From Streptomyces tibetensis (GTDB taxonomy: Bacteria > Actinomycetota > Actinomycetes > Streptomycetales > Streptomycetaceae), in NCBI RefSeq assembly GCF_007655005.1, contig NZ_SZVW01000015.1:1-64000 (forward strand): a stretch of DNA of 64,000 nt, given 5' to 3'. The position numbers and the translations under genes are program-made. This document shows, piece by piece, positions 8,252 to 16,426 of the stretch (positions are counted from its first letter, which is position 1; each line of letters starts with the position of its first letter). Under the pieces are notes generated by a model, which saw only the letters and a list, made by a program, of their open reading frames with translations, was not told the DNA's origin and did no database searches.

Positions 8252-8995
8252 ATGAACCACCTTCAGGACCAGGTCGTCGTCATCACCGGCGCCTCTTCCG
8301 GCATCGGCGCCGTCAGCGCCAAGGCCCTCGCCGCCCGCGGCGCCACGATCGTCGCCGCCGCCCGCGGCCAGGAAGACCTCGACCAGCTGGTCACCGACAT
8401 CGAGAAGGCCGGCGGCACCGCCACCGCACGGCTCACCGACGTCACCGACGCCGCCGACATGCAGGCACTGGCCGACTTCGCTGTCGAGCGGTTCGGCAGG
8501 ATCGACGTCCTGGTCAACAACGCCGGCCTGATGCTGTTCTCCTTCTGGAAGGACGGCGCGATCGACGACTGGAACCGGATGATCGACGTGAACATCCGCG
8601 GCTACCTCAACGGCGTCCACGCCGCACTGCCCGTGATGCTCCGCCAGAAGTCCGGCCACATCCTCAACATGGACTCGATCGCCGGCCACCAGGTCGGAGA
8701 CGGCGCCGGTGTCTACAGCTCCACCAAGTTCTTCGTCCAGGCCATGACCGAATCCATGCGCAGGGAACTCGGCGTCCGCGAAGGCATCAAGGCCTCCACC
8801 ATCAGCCCCGGCGTCATCGACACCGGCTGGGCCGACAAGGTCACCGACCCCGCCGGCCGAAAGGCGGCCCAGGAACTGAACGCCATCGCCATCAGCCCGC
8901 AAAGCGTCGCCGATGCCGTGGTCTACGCCCTCGACCAGCCCGCCGACGTCACCGTCAACGACCTGATCATTTCCCCCACCCGTCAGAACTGGTAA
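8252..8995 (+). CDS. Short-chain dehydrogenase/reductase (classical SDR)
   Basis: This 247-residue classical SDR carries TGASSGIG for NAD(P) binding, the LVNNAG motif, a catalytic Ser in MDSIAG and the YSSTK active-site block, then SPGVIDTGWAD. Length and motifs match the YdfG-like SDRs that oxidise or reduce small hydroxy compounds. GGGAGA precedes the ATG. It follows the Old Yellow Enzyme and precedes the VOC protein, consistent with stepwise reduction and oxidation of one substrate. Confidence 0.92.
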   Translation: MNHLQDQVVVITGASSGIGAVSAKALAARGATIVAAARGQEDLDQLVTDIEKAGGTATARLTDVTDAADMQALADFAVERFGRIDVLVNNAGLMLFSFWKDGAIDDWNRMIDVNIRGYLNGVHAALPVMLRQKSGHILNMDSIAGHQVGDGAGVYSSTKFFVQAMTESMRRELGVREGIKASTISPGVIDTGWADKVTDPAGRKAAQELNAIAISPQSVADAVVYALDQPADVTVNDLIISPTRQNW

Positions 8996-9036
8996 GCGCC
9001 AGGCACCCCACGCCGCACGGAAGGAACACCAGGCCC

Positions 9037-9471
9037 ATGTCCGGTCTCGCCTCCCCCATCCCCCGCTTCCACCTCGCCGTCCCGGTCGACAACCTGGACG
9101 CCGCCCGCCGCTTCTACGGCGAGACGCTCGGCCTGGCACAGGGCCGCAGCGCCGACACCTGGGTGGACTGGAACCTGCACGGCCACCAGTTCGTCACCCA
9201 CCTCGCCCCGACCCGCACCGAACAGATACACAACCCGGTCGACGGCCACGACGTCCCCGTACCGCACTTCGGGCTGATCCTGACCATCGACGCCTTCCAC
9301 ACCCTCGCCGACCGGCTGCGCGCCGCGGACACCGACTTCGTCATCGAGCCCTACGTGCGCTTCGCAGGCGAAACCGGCGAGCAGTGGACGATGTTCCTGC
9401 TCGACCCGGCCGGCAACGCCCTGGAGTTCAAGGCGTTCGCCGACGACTCCCAAGTGTTCGCCACGCCATGA
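9037..9471 (+). CDS. VOC-family (glyoxalase/bleomycin-resistance fold) protein
   Basis: This 144-residue single-module protein has two beta-alpha-beta-beta-beta repeats. The metal ligands of the VOC fold appear as RFHLAVPV (first His), VPHFGLIL (second His) and NALEFK (Glu). It could be a metal-dependent lyase, isomerase or dioxygenase-like enzyme. AAGGAA lies upstream of the start, 41 bases after the SDR stop. It is probably the last gene of the GntR-adjacent operon. Confidence 0.85.
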   Translation: MSGLASPIPRFHLAVPVDNLDAARRFYGETLGLAQGRSADTWVDWNLHGHQFVTHLAPTRTEQIHNPVDGHDVPVPHFGLILTIDAFHTLADRLRAADTDFVIEPYVRFAGETGEQWTMFLLDPAGNALEFKAFADDSQVFATP

Positions 9472-9655
9472 CGCCAGGACCCTGCGGCGCCGCCCGGCCG
9501 TGAACTGGCAGGTACCCCAGCTGTCGATGGGCTGGTGGCTCAACAACCGGGACAGGCGTAGCGCGGGTCGCGACCGCGTGGCCGCCGACACAACCTGACC
9601 CACGTCTCAACCCACTCGGCGTAAGTGCACCGCAACCTCAGACTGGAGACACAAC

Positions 9656-10042
9656 ATGTCGAAACCGACCTATGTCGCTGACCACATCGCCATCACCGAA
9701 GTACTGGAAAAGTACAATCAAGGCGTCGCCAAAGCCGACAGCTCGATCATGAAACCCGCGTTCGCCGAAGAGGCGACGATCTTCGGCGTCGAGAACGGCA
9801 AGCTCTCCGGCGGTGCGATCACGGGCCTCTACCAGGGGATCGACACGGATTTCCGTCCCTCGCCGGAAGGCCGCGCCGTGATCGCCTACATCAACGTGAC
9901 CGGCACTGCGGCCAACGCGCGTGTTGACACCAACGATGTCTCCGGCCTGTGCTTCACCGACTACTTCAATCTTTTGAAGGTCGATGGCACGTGGACCATT
10001 GTCAGCAAGATCTACCACACCAACGACGCGCCGAAATCCTAG
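9656..10042 (+). CDS. NTF2-like/lumazine-binding-type small protein
   Basis: This 128-residue protein fits the nuclear-transport-factor-2-like superfamily (DUF4440/putative lumazine-binding group): an N-terminal helix pair (AITEVLEKYNQGVAKADSSIM), FAEEATIFGV, and a C-terminal YFNLLKVDGTWTIVSKIYH. No catalytic residue is evident. GGAGA precedes the ATG. Codon use differs from its neighbours: AAA, GAA, CAA, AAT, TAT and GAT codons are common here and rare around it, suggesting more recent arrival, possibly from a lower-GC donor. Confidence 0.75.
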   Translation: MSKPTYVADHIAITEVLEKYNQGVAKADSSIMKPAFAEEATIFGVENGKLSGGAITGLYQGIDTDFRPSPEGRAVIAYINVTGTAANARVDTNDVSGLCFTDYFNLLKVDGTWTIVSKIYHTNDAPKS

Positions 10043-10199
10043 ATGCGAACACGGCCGGGCGTGCATGAATTATCCCCCTCTCGGTGGACACGTGGCGTGA
10101 GTTGACGCTGAGGTTGCTGGAAAGGAGCCGTCATCGCCATCTCCGGGCCGATCAGCGCAGGCAGGACCAACCTCGCGCTCGCCGATGAGAGAATGCGGG

Positions 10200-10380
10200 C
10201 CCCGTGGTGTAGATCGTTGCTGCTGGCGTAAGCGGCGGCCGGTCAGACGGCGCTGACCGCGGCCTGGCACTGCGAGGCATGTGCTGGGCGGGATCGGGTT
10301 CACCGCCGAACACCTGCGGAACCGGCACCTGCGCCGGGCCGTCGTCCTGGACGGACTGCTGGCCAGTGCCCGGGAGTTGA
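10200..10380 (+). pseudogene. Acyl-CoA dehydrogenase C-terminal remnant
   Basis: From 10281 the plus strand reads VLGGIGFTAEHLRNRHLRRA followed by LDGLLASARELT. This resembles the family's conserved HGGIGFTWEH-x(5)-LRRA region and C-terminal tail. Just upstream, SLLLA, a stop, and AAAGQTALTAAWH lie in another frame, as expected of a decayed copy. It ends against the tail of the minus-strand SDR. The DNA from 10043 to 10200 holds nothing recognisable. Confidence 0.45.
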
Positions 10381-10388
10381 CCCTCAGC

Positions 10389-11096
10389 TCACCAGGGCAG
10401 CGGACCGTCGGCGTCGAAGTAGCCCCCGGTCGGGCCGTCGGGACCGATCTGCGCCATGCGGACGATGATCGCGGCGCCCTGTTCGACGGTCTGCGTGCCC
10501 GTGTTGTCGTTGAGGTCCGTCTTGATGAAGCCGGGCTCGACGGAGTTGATCCGCATGTCCGGGAACGCCTTCGCGTACTGCACGGTGAGCATGTTGACCG
10601 CGGTCTTGGACGCCGGGTAGGCGACGCCCGGGTAGAAGTGCGTGGGGTGCTCGGGGTCGGAGAGGTTGGTCAGCGAGGCGAGGCCGCCGGTGACGTTGAC
10701 CACGACCGGTGCGGCCGAGCGCTGCAGCAGGGGCAGGAAGGCGTGGGTGACGCGGACGACGCCGAAGACGTTCGTCTCGAAGGTGTTCCGCATCTGGTCG
10801 GCGGTCAGGGTCGCGGCGGTGGGCACACTGTGGGCGTCGGCCCTGCTCGCGATTCCGGCGTTGTTGATCAGGACGTCTAGGCCGCCGTCGGCCCCGATGG
10901 TCTTGGCTGCGGCCTCGACCGTGGCGTCGTCGGTGACGTCGAGGAGGACGAACCGTGCCCCCAGCTGCTCGGCGGCCCGGCGGCCGCGCTCGGCGTCGCG
11001 GGCACCCACATAGACCGTGTGGCCTGCGGCGATGAGTTGGCGGGCGGTCTCGTGGCCGATGCCTTTGTTGGCTCCGGTGATCAGTGTTGTCGTCAT
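10389..11096 (-). CDS. Short-chain dehydrogenase/reductase
   Basis: This 235-residue SDR begins MTTTLITGANKGIGHETARQ (G-x-x-x-G-x-G site), with VLINNAG and an active-site Y-P-A-S-K block (YPASKTAVN), and ends in a short tail. Its pattern matches carbonyl-reductase-like SDRs that in actinomycetes often sit divergent from an XRE/MmyB-type regulator, exactly as here. The ATG at 11096 places the Rossmann motif correctly; a longer upstream reading would intrude into the shared promoter. Confidence 0.9.
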   Translation of the reverse strand: MTTTLITGANKGIGHETARQLIAAGHTVYVGARDAERGRRAAEQLGARFVLLDVTDDATVEAAAKTIGADGGLDVLINNAGIASRADAHSVPTAATLTADQMRNTFETNVFGVVRVTHAFLPLLQRSAAPVVVNVTGGLASLTNLSDPEHPTHFYPGVAYPASKTAVNMLTVQYAKAFPDMRINSVEPGFIKTDLNDNTGTQTVEQGAAIIVRMAQIGPDGPTGGYFDADGPLPW

Positions 11097-11198
11097 GAGT
11101 CCAGCCTGCGGCGCGGCGGCACGATCAGCCAGGAGACCCTTCTTCCTGGGACTGCGAGTACCAGGCACATGCGGGGCCGGCGGTGTTCACTGGGGAAC

Positions 11199-12038
11199 AT
11201 GACGGCGACGGAACTCGGACAGGCGCTGCGGCGCTGGCGCGACCGGGTTGCCCCGGAGGCGGTGGGGCTGCCCTCCGGTGGACACCGGCGCGCGGCCGGT
11301 CTGCGGCGCGAGGAACTGGCCCTGCTGGCCGGGATCTCGGTCGACTACGTCACGCGCCTCGAACAGGGCCGGGCGGCCAATCCCTCCGGGCAGGTCGTGG
11401 AGGCACTTGCCCGTGCGCTGCGGCTGTCGGGGGACGAGCGGGCATACCTGTTCGGGCTGGCGGGGATGATTCCGCCCGGTCCTGACATGGTGCCCGGGCA
11501 CATCACGCCCAGCGTCCAGCGGCTGCTGGATCGGCTCGTCGACGCGCCTGTCGCGGTCTGCGACGCGGCCATGACGCTGCTGCTGGCCAACTCGATGTAC
11601 GCGGCGCTGATGGGCGACCCGTCCGGCCTGCGCGGCCTGGAACGCAACGACGCGTGGCGCAACTTCATGGGTGTGCCGACCCGGGTGCGGCATACGCCCG
11701 AGGAACGGAGTGCCTGCGAGGTCGGCATGGTCTCCCAGCTGCGAAGGACTGCCTGCCGGTACCCGGCGGACCGCCAACTAGGGCGCCTGATCGTGAAGTT
11801 GCATACCAACAGCGAGCGGTTCGCCGAGCTGTGGGACGCGGGTGTCGTGGGACGGCTCGAGGCCTGGCACAAGACGGTCGAGCATCCGCAGGTGGGCTTG
11901 CTGACGCTGGACTGCGACCTGCTGCGGCTGGAGGAGAGTGACCTGTACATCCTCGTCTACTCGGCCGAGCCGGGCACCGGGGCCGCCGCCAAGCTGGACC
12001 TGATCTCGGTGGTCGGCACCCAGAACCTGGTCGCATAG
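11199..12038 (+). CDS. XRE-family regulator with MmyB-like ligand domain
   Basis: This 279-residue protein has an N-terminal helix-turn-helix (GLRREELALLAGISVDYVTRLEQG, in part) and a C-terminal PAS-like domain of the MmyB type (LLANSMYAALMGD, NFMGVPTRVRHTPEE, LLTLDCDLLRLEESDLYILVYSA in part). Such regulators commonly repress an adjacent, divergent SDR. The ATG at 11199 (after GGGGAA) is preferred because upstream residues in the longer frame are antisense to the SDR start. The 100-base gap to that SDR should hold both promoters. Confidence 0.88.
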   Translation: MTATELGQALRRWRDRVAPEAVGLPSGGHRRAAGLRREELALLAGISVDYVTRLEQGRAANPSGQVVEALARALRLSGDERAYLFGLAGMIPPGPDMVPGHITPSVQRLLDRLVDAPVAVCDAAMTLLLANSMYAALMGDPSGLRGLERNDAWRNFMGVPTRVRHTPEERSACEVGMVSQLRRTACRYPADRQLGRLIVKLHTNSERFAELWDAGVVGRLEAWHKTVEHPQVGLLTLDCDLLRLEESDLYILVYSAEPGTGAAAKLDLISVVGTQNLVA

Positions 12039-12104
12039 TGCCTACTTGAGCTTCCCCTTCATCTCGTCAGCTTCCCGAAAATCGGGCATCCGCTGAACGC
12101 GTTG

Positions 12105-12447
12105 CCGCGCCCGGTCTGGTGGATCAGCAACCAGCACGACTCCGTAGCCATCGCCAAGGGCCCGCATACCTCCCTGCACCACGTCTCCTTCGAGCTGCGT
12201 GGCATCGGCGAGTACATTCGCGGCTCCGGCCGCGTGGTCCGGGCCGGCTTCCAGATGATCTGGTGCCCGGGACGCCACATGGCGGGCGACAACTCCTTCA
12301 CCTACGGACTTGGCGCTGCTGGACGAGGACACCTGGCACCCGCACGCCTACGACCTTTCGAAACCAGAGGTCTCCAACCACTGGGGCACCACGAACCCCA
12401 TGAACGAAGTGGTCACCAAGGAGTCGTTCAACGACGTCGGCGGCGCA
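12105..12447 (+). pseudogene. Remnant of a two-domain VOC extradiol dioxygenase (3' part)
   Basis: The plus strand encodes ISNQHDSVAIAKGPHTSLHH, VSFELRGI and GRHMAGDNSFTY. It then drops about 20 residues and, in another frame, continues LDEDTWHPHAYDLSKPE and NPMNEVV. These blocks align one for one with residues about 186-300 of the intact dioxygenase at 58008-58946. The deleted piece includes the metal-binding Glu, so the copy cannot be active. No N-terminal domain was found upstream. Confidence 0.8.
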
Positions 12448-12469
12448 CCGCTCCGAGCCGGCGCGCCTC

Positions 12470-12632
12470 GGGGGGCACAGTCGTCCGCCTCGGTGACGTC
12501 CTCGGCTCGGGCATCTGCGGCAACGGCGGTTGCCTGGCCGATCTGTGGGGCGTCCGCAGCAGTGAGCAGTCCCCGCCCTCGCTGAAGCCCGGCGACACTA
12601 TGACGCACGGTGCCGGGCTGAAGCTGCGTTCC
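12470..12632 (+). pseudogene. Remnant of an FAH-family hydrolase (C-terminal part)
   Basis: The plus strand reads RLGDVLGSGICGNGGCLADL, WGVR and LKPGDTMT. These match GDVLGSGTCGNGGCLAELWG and LKPGDTVTLT of the intact FAH-family enzyme at 56950-57915. It follows the dioxygenase remnant directly, in the same order as the intact pair on the other strand, so both come from one collapsed gene pair. The interval from here to 12780 holds no recognisable gene. Confidence 0.75.
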
Positions 12633-12780
12633 GCGGATGCCTTCTCTGTGCTGAGCAGGCAGCACGCGAAGCCCTGGTCCTGGAGTGCTGAGCCCGTTCA
12701 GCCGGCCGATGGGGCGGGCGGGTCCCGGGTGGTGCCGGAGGGGGCGGTGTCGTGGCCGCTGTTGATGGGGCTGATCGGTC

Positions 12781-13683
12781 TCAGGGAAACACGTGCCCCC
12801 GCTGAGCGATCATGAAGTCTCGGAAGGTCTCGGCCGGGGCGCTGAGGTGGCTCGTGGAACTCCAGGCAAGGCACACCTCGCGGGTGACGACCGGGTCGAT
12901 GACGGGTACGGCCGTTGTGCCGGGCTGAGGATGGGCGGCGGGGGGCAGGAGCGCGATACCCGCACCGGACGCGACCAGAGCGCGCAGGGTGCGTATGTCA
13001 TTGCCCTGGAACACGATTTTCGGGTGGAAACCAGCGGTCTCGCACATGGCGTCCAGGATCTGCCGGAGACCGTAGCCATAGGTCAGCGCGACGAAGGTCC
13101 ACCCGGCGAGATCCTCGAAACGGGCGCTGCCGAAGGCGGCGAGCGGATGGTCCGCGGGCACTTCGAGATGGAGACGTTGTGTCTCCAGCAGCTCGCTGGT
13201 GATGTCCGGCTCTTGCGGGGCGGGCGCGAGCAGAGCGAGATCGATCTCCGCGGCCCGCAGTGCGGCCACCAGGTCCGCGTTGCTGCCCTCTTTCAGGACG
13301 GTGAACGCGATTTCCGGCTCCCGCGCGCCGAAGGCGCTGATCATCGTGGGGACGACCTCGTCGCCCATGGACCTCAGGAAGCCGAAGCGCACATGGCCGT
13401 GCCGCGGATCCACGGATCCGCCCAGTTCGACCACTGCCCGGTCGATGTGGCGCACCACGGGTTCCAGCATCGTGGCGAGCTCGCGCCCGGCGGGAGTCAA
13501 CGTCAGCCGACGGGCACGGTGGCTGAACAGCGTCAGACCGAGGTCTGCCTCCAACTGGCTGATTGCACGGCTGAGCGTCGGCTGGCCCACCCCCAGCAGC
13601 TCCGCCGCCCGGCTGACGTCCTCGCACATGGTCTGCAGGCCCAGCAGATCCTCGCCCTGGACGATCCGGGTGTGCAGATCCAC
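12781..13683 (-). CDS. LysR-family regulator with replaced N terminus
   Basis: The product (300 residues from a GTG at 13683) shows LysR features: helix-turn-helix SRAAELLGVGQPTLSRAISQ, then LEADLGLTLFSHRARRLTLT and a co-inducer domain. The expected first helix is absent. The first about 21 residues (VDLHTRIVQGEDLLGLQTMC) are simply the antisense reading of an mdcE fragment on the plus strand. A recombination point near 13616 therefore removed the true start and N-terminal helix. The remaining frame is open, but DNA binding is doubtful and no ribosome site fits the GTG. Confidence 0.7.
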   Translation of the reverse strand: MDLHTRIVQGEDLLGLQTMCEDVSRAAELLGVGQPTLSRAISQLEADLGLTLFSHRARRLTLTPAGRELATMLEPVVRHIDRAVVELGGSVDPRHGHVRFGFLRSMGDEVVPTMISAFGAREPEIAFTVLKEGSNADLVAALRAAEIDLALLAPAPQEPDITSELLETQRLHLEVPADHPLAAFGSARFEDLAGWTFVALTYGYGLRQILDAMCETAGFHPKIVFQGNDIRTLRALVASGAGIALLPPAAHPQPGTTAVPVIDPVVTREVCLAWSSTSHLSAPAETFRDFMIAQRGHVFP

Positions 13684-14010
13684 GCCATGCACCAGGCCGC
13701 CGCCGCGCGCGTCACCCTGCGCACCGTCGACCAGCTCGACGAACTCGCTGAAACGGTGCTCCCGCTCAGTTACCACGTCCGCGACTGGGCGCGACTGGGC
13801 TTCTGCGACGGACTGCTGCCGGTCGACGACGGCGACAGCCCGACGCCAGAGGACGTGGTGACCGTTCGCCGGGCGTTGGCACAGGCGATCGAGGACGCCC
13901 GCTCGGGGCCGCGGGATCTGTCCAACCGTCTGGACTCGCCGACCGCGACCCCCACGCGTGCGGCGTCACGCCGGGTCAGGGACACGATGGCCGAACAGTG
14001 GCGAGCATGA
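13617..14010 (+). pseudogene. mdcE: Malonate decarboxylase gamma subunit, 3' fragment
   Basis: The plus strand encodes LAHGLQAQQILALDDPGVQI, HAMHQAAAARVTLRTVDQLD, LSYHVRDWARLG, DLSNRLDSP and VRDTMAEQWRA. These correspond to the C-terminal half of MdcE, the carboxytransferase-fold gamma subunit of biotin-independent malonate decarboxylase. Everything upstream, including the other decarboxylase subunits, is missing. The sequence starts at the junction with the LysR gene near 13616. Its TGA overlaps the mdcG ATG (ATGA), preserving the original operon spacing. Confidence 0.75.
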
Positions 14011-14639
14011 CCGCGGTGCGCCCCCGCGACCTGCTGCGTCTGACCCGGACACGAGGAATCGTGCCCGCAGACGCCCCGGGCTGGGTGGCCCCAGTACTGA
14101 AAGGCGCCGCCTGGATCGTTGTCAGGCGAGGCGGCGGGCGGAACGGCATGCGGGACGGCCGTATCCCCGTCGGCGTCCGCGGCCCCACGCGGGCACATCG
14201 TTTCGCTTCGGAGATCCCCGCCGACTCGGTGGCCGAGGCGCTCACCCCCGAAAAACTCGCCACGCGTCGAAGCATGGTGATCCGGACCCTCTCGGCGTTT
14301 CGGAGGCTGCACGCCGTGGCCTCGGTCATTGAGGAGGCCACTCACTTGCCCTGGGGACCGACCGGCAGCGTGGGGTTCGAGCTGGCCGCCGGCGTGCCTG
14401 TCGTGACGGCCACGAGTGACCTGGACCTGATGATCCGGAGCGCAACACTGCCACCACGCGCCGTGGCAGAACGCGTGCATCAGGTCCTCGGGCGACTGCC
14501 CGCGCGCGTCGACTGTCTGATCGAAACCGACGAGGGCGCGGTCGCGCTCGGCGAACTGGTCTCCTCGGCGGACGCCGTCCTGTTGCGAACGCCCGCCGGA
14601 CCGCGCCTCGTTCCTGTGCCCTGGCAGGAGACGGGATGA
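14007..14639 (+). CDS. mdcG: Malonate decarboxylase holo-[ACP] synthase
   Basis: This 210-residue MdcG-type nucleotidyltransferase attaches the 2'-(5''-triphosphoribosyl)-3'-dephospho-CoA prosthetic group to the decarboxylase acyl-carrier subunit. Visible family features are PRDLLRL, a WIVVRR strand, PVGVRGPTRAHRFA, WGPTGSVGFELAAG, and the TSDLDLMIR motif supplying the catalytic Asp pair, then VDCLIET and LLRTPAGPRLVPVPW. The ATG overlaps the mdcE stop and its own stop overlaps the mdcH start (ATGA), so it is tightly coupled. With no acyl-carrier (mdcC), mdcA or mdcD gene in the window, its substrate may be absent. Confidence 0.85.
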   Translation: MTAVRPRDLLRLTRTRGIVPADAPGWVAPVLKGAAWIVVRRGGGRNGMRDGRIPVGVRGPTRAHRFASEIPADSVAEALTPEKLATRRSMVIRTLSAFRRLHAVASVIEEATHLPWGPTGSVGFELAAGVPVVTATSDLDLMIRSATLPPRAVAERVHQVLGRLPARVDCLIETDEGAVALGELVSSADAVLLRTPAGPRLVPVPWQETG

Positions 14640-15574
14640 CTGTGGCCTTCCTCTACCCCGGACAGGGATCCCAACGCCCGGGCATGCTTCACACCCTGCC
14701 GGCCTCCCCCGCGATCACCGCAACTCTTGACGAAGCGGCGGGCATACTGAGCCGGATAGGGGCGACCGACCTCGATGCGCTGGACACTTCCGAGGTGCTG
14801 CACGCCACCACGAACACCCAGCTCGCCCTGGTCATCGCCGGGGTGGCCGCCGCCCGCTCCCTCACCCAGGACTACGGTGCGCGCCCGGACTTCGTTGCCG
14901 GTCACTCGGTCGGCGCGTTCCCCGCCGCCGTCACAGCGGGCGTCCTGAGCTTCGACGAGGCGCTTGAGGTTGTCCACCTGCGCGGCGAACTTATGCAACG
15001 GGTCTGTGCCGGCGGTGGATGGGGAATGGGAGCCGCCCTCGGACTGGGTGTGCGCGATGTACGCACTCTCGCCCAGCAGGTGAGCACCACGGACGATGCC
15101 TTGTGGATCGCCAACATCAATGCCCCGGACCAGATCGTCCTGTCCGGTACCGTGGTCGCGCTGCAGCGGGCGGAGTCGGCGGCATCTTGCCTGGGTGCGC
15201 GCCGCTGGCAGCGTCTGGACCTGGCGGTCGCCTCGCACTGCCCGCTGCAGGAGCCCGTCGCCGCACGCCTGGCCGAGTACCTCGCCGGTGTCCCGCGTCG
15301 TCCGCAGCAAGTTGCCTACCTCAGCAACCTACGGGGCCGTCGCATCCGCGGGAACGGCGAGGCCGTACTCGACGATCTCGCCTGGTCCGTCGCTCATCCC
15401 GTGCAGTGGTACGACGTGATGAGTGTGATCGGTGAACTGGGCGCAACCCATGCCATCCAGATGCCCCCGGGGCAGGTACTGGCCCGCCTCCTTCCGGACG
15501 CGGCACCGGCGACCCGTCCGATCGCCCTGGACGGGTCCGGATTCGGGCGAGTCGTGCAGGCATACAGACGGTGA
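14636..15574 (+). CDS. mdcH: Malonate decarboxylase malonyltransferase subunit
   Basis: This 312-residue acyltransferase fold matches MdcH, which loads malonyl groups from malonyl-CoA onto the decarboxylase carrier protein. It shows the FLYPGQGSQ entry motif, the nucleophile elbow GHSVG with Ser91, RGELMQ with the conserved Arg, and ASHCPLQEP with His201. It is coupled to mdcG by an ATGA overlap. It is related to FabD, and in the absence of a decarboxylase could supply malonyl groups elsewhere; this is inference. Confidence 0.87.
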   Translation: MTVAFLYPGQGSQRPGMLHTLPASPAITATLDEAAGILSRIGATDLDALDTSEVLHATTNTQLALVIAGVAAARSLTQDYGARPDFVAGHSVGAFPAAVTAGVLSFDEALEVVHLRGELMQRVCAGGGWGMGAALGLGVRDVRTLAQQVSTTDDALWIANINAPDQIVLSGTVVALQRAESAASCLGARRWQRLDLAVASHCPLQEPVAARLAEYLAGVPRRPQQVAYLSNLRGRRIRGNGEAVLDDLAWSVAHPVQWYDVMSVIGELGATHAIQMPPGQVLARLLPDAAPATRPIALDGSGFGRVVQAYRR

Positions 15575-15622
15575 CCCGGGCGAGTACCCAAAGATCAAGC
15601 AACTACCAAGGAGCAAGACCCG

Positions 15623-16423
15623 ATGCCATATACGCACATTCGGAACATTGCTGCACTGGGCAGCTCCTACGCTGCCGGCCCCGGCATCAAGCCTGTCGCT
15701 GATCGCAGAGCGTACCGTTCGGCACGGAACTATCCGCATCTGCTCGCCGAACGGCTCGGTGCCACACTCACGGATCTCACCGTGAGCGGAGCCACCACGG
15801 ACACGATCATCGACAGACCTCAACGACTTCTGCTCCACACCTTCCCGCCCCAGTTGGACGGGCTGCCGGCAGACGCCGACCTGGTGACCATCACCGCCGG
15901 AGGCAACGACCTCGGCTACATCGGCGGCATGGTCCTCATGGGCACGGCGGGCCGACTTTCGTCCCGCGCCCTCTCCCGGCCACTGGCCACCGCGCTGAAA
16001 CGGCGCGGGGTTCCGCGTCCGTCGGAGGACGACATCGATCGGGCGGCGGCGAACCTCTCCCGCGTCGTCGAGGAGACACGAGGTCGGGCGAAGCGCGCGC
16101 GGGTGCTCCTGGTCGACTACCTCACGGTGATCGGCCCCGCCACCCGGTCCAGCCGGGAGGCGCCCTTCGACGAAGCCACCTTGGAGGAGTTCCGCCGACT
16201 GGGCGACCAGGTCGCCGAGGTCTTCGCCCGCACGGCGACCCGCACTGGCGCGGAACTCGTCACCGTGGGGGAGCTCAGTCGCGAGCACGCCCTCGGATCG
16301 GCCGAACCATGGGTGACCGGGCTCCCGGAACGCCTGCGCGGCTCCGCCCTTACGGGCGCATTCCACCCCAACGGCGCCGGAATGCGCGCCGTGGCAGACG
16401 CGATTGCCGAGCACCTGCAATGA
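15623..16423 (+). CDS. SGNH/GDSL-family hydrolase
   Basis: This 266-residue esterase/lipase-like protein has an SGNH layout: ALGSSYAAGPG with the Ser nucleophile near residue 15, VSGATTD, the GGND block (ITAGGNDLGYIGG), and FHPNGAG with the C-terminal catalytic His. No signal peptide is present, so it is probably cytoplasmic. AAGGAG lies nine bases before the ATG. It follows mdcH by about 50 bases. An IS110 remnant begins immediately after its stop codon, so the flank is rearranged but the gene looks whole. Confidence 0.85.
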   Translation: MPYTHIRNIAALGSSYAAGPGIKPVADRRAYRSARNYPHLLAERLGATLTDLTVSGATTDTIIDRPQRLLLHTFPPQLDGLPADADLVTITAGGNDLGYIGGMVLMGTAGRLSSRALSRPLATALKRRGVPRPSEDDIDRAAANLSRVVEETRGRAKRARVLLVDYLTVIGPATRSSREAPFDEATLEEFRRLGDQVAEVFARTATRTGAELVTVGELSREHALGSAEPWVTGLPERLRGSALTGAFHPNGAGMRAVADAIAEHLQ

Positions 16424-16426
16424 CTG

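Noticed and set aside
6989..9139. Minus-strand open frame of 716 codons
   Set aside because: Antisense to the Old Yellow Enzyme and SDR genes; composition is Gly/Val/Asp-rich, as expected of a shadow frame, with no recognisable domain.
10281..10880. Plus-strand frame starting with acyl-CoA dehydrogenase-like text
   Set aside because: Only the first 35 codons resemble a family; the remainder is antisense to the SDR at 10389-11096, so the frame is not one gene.
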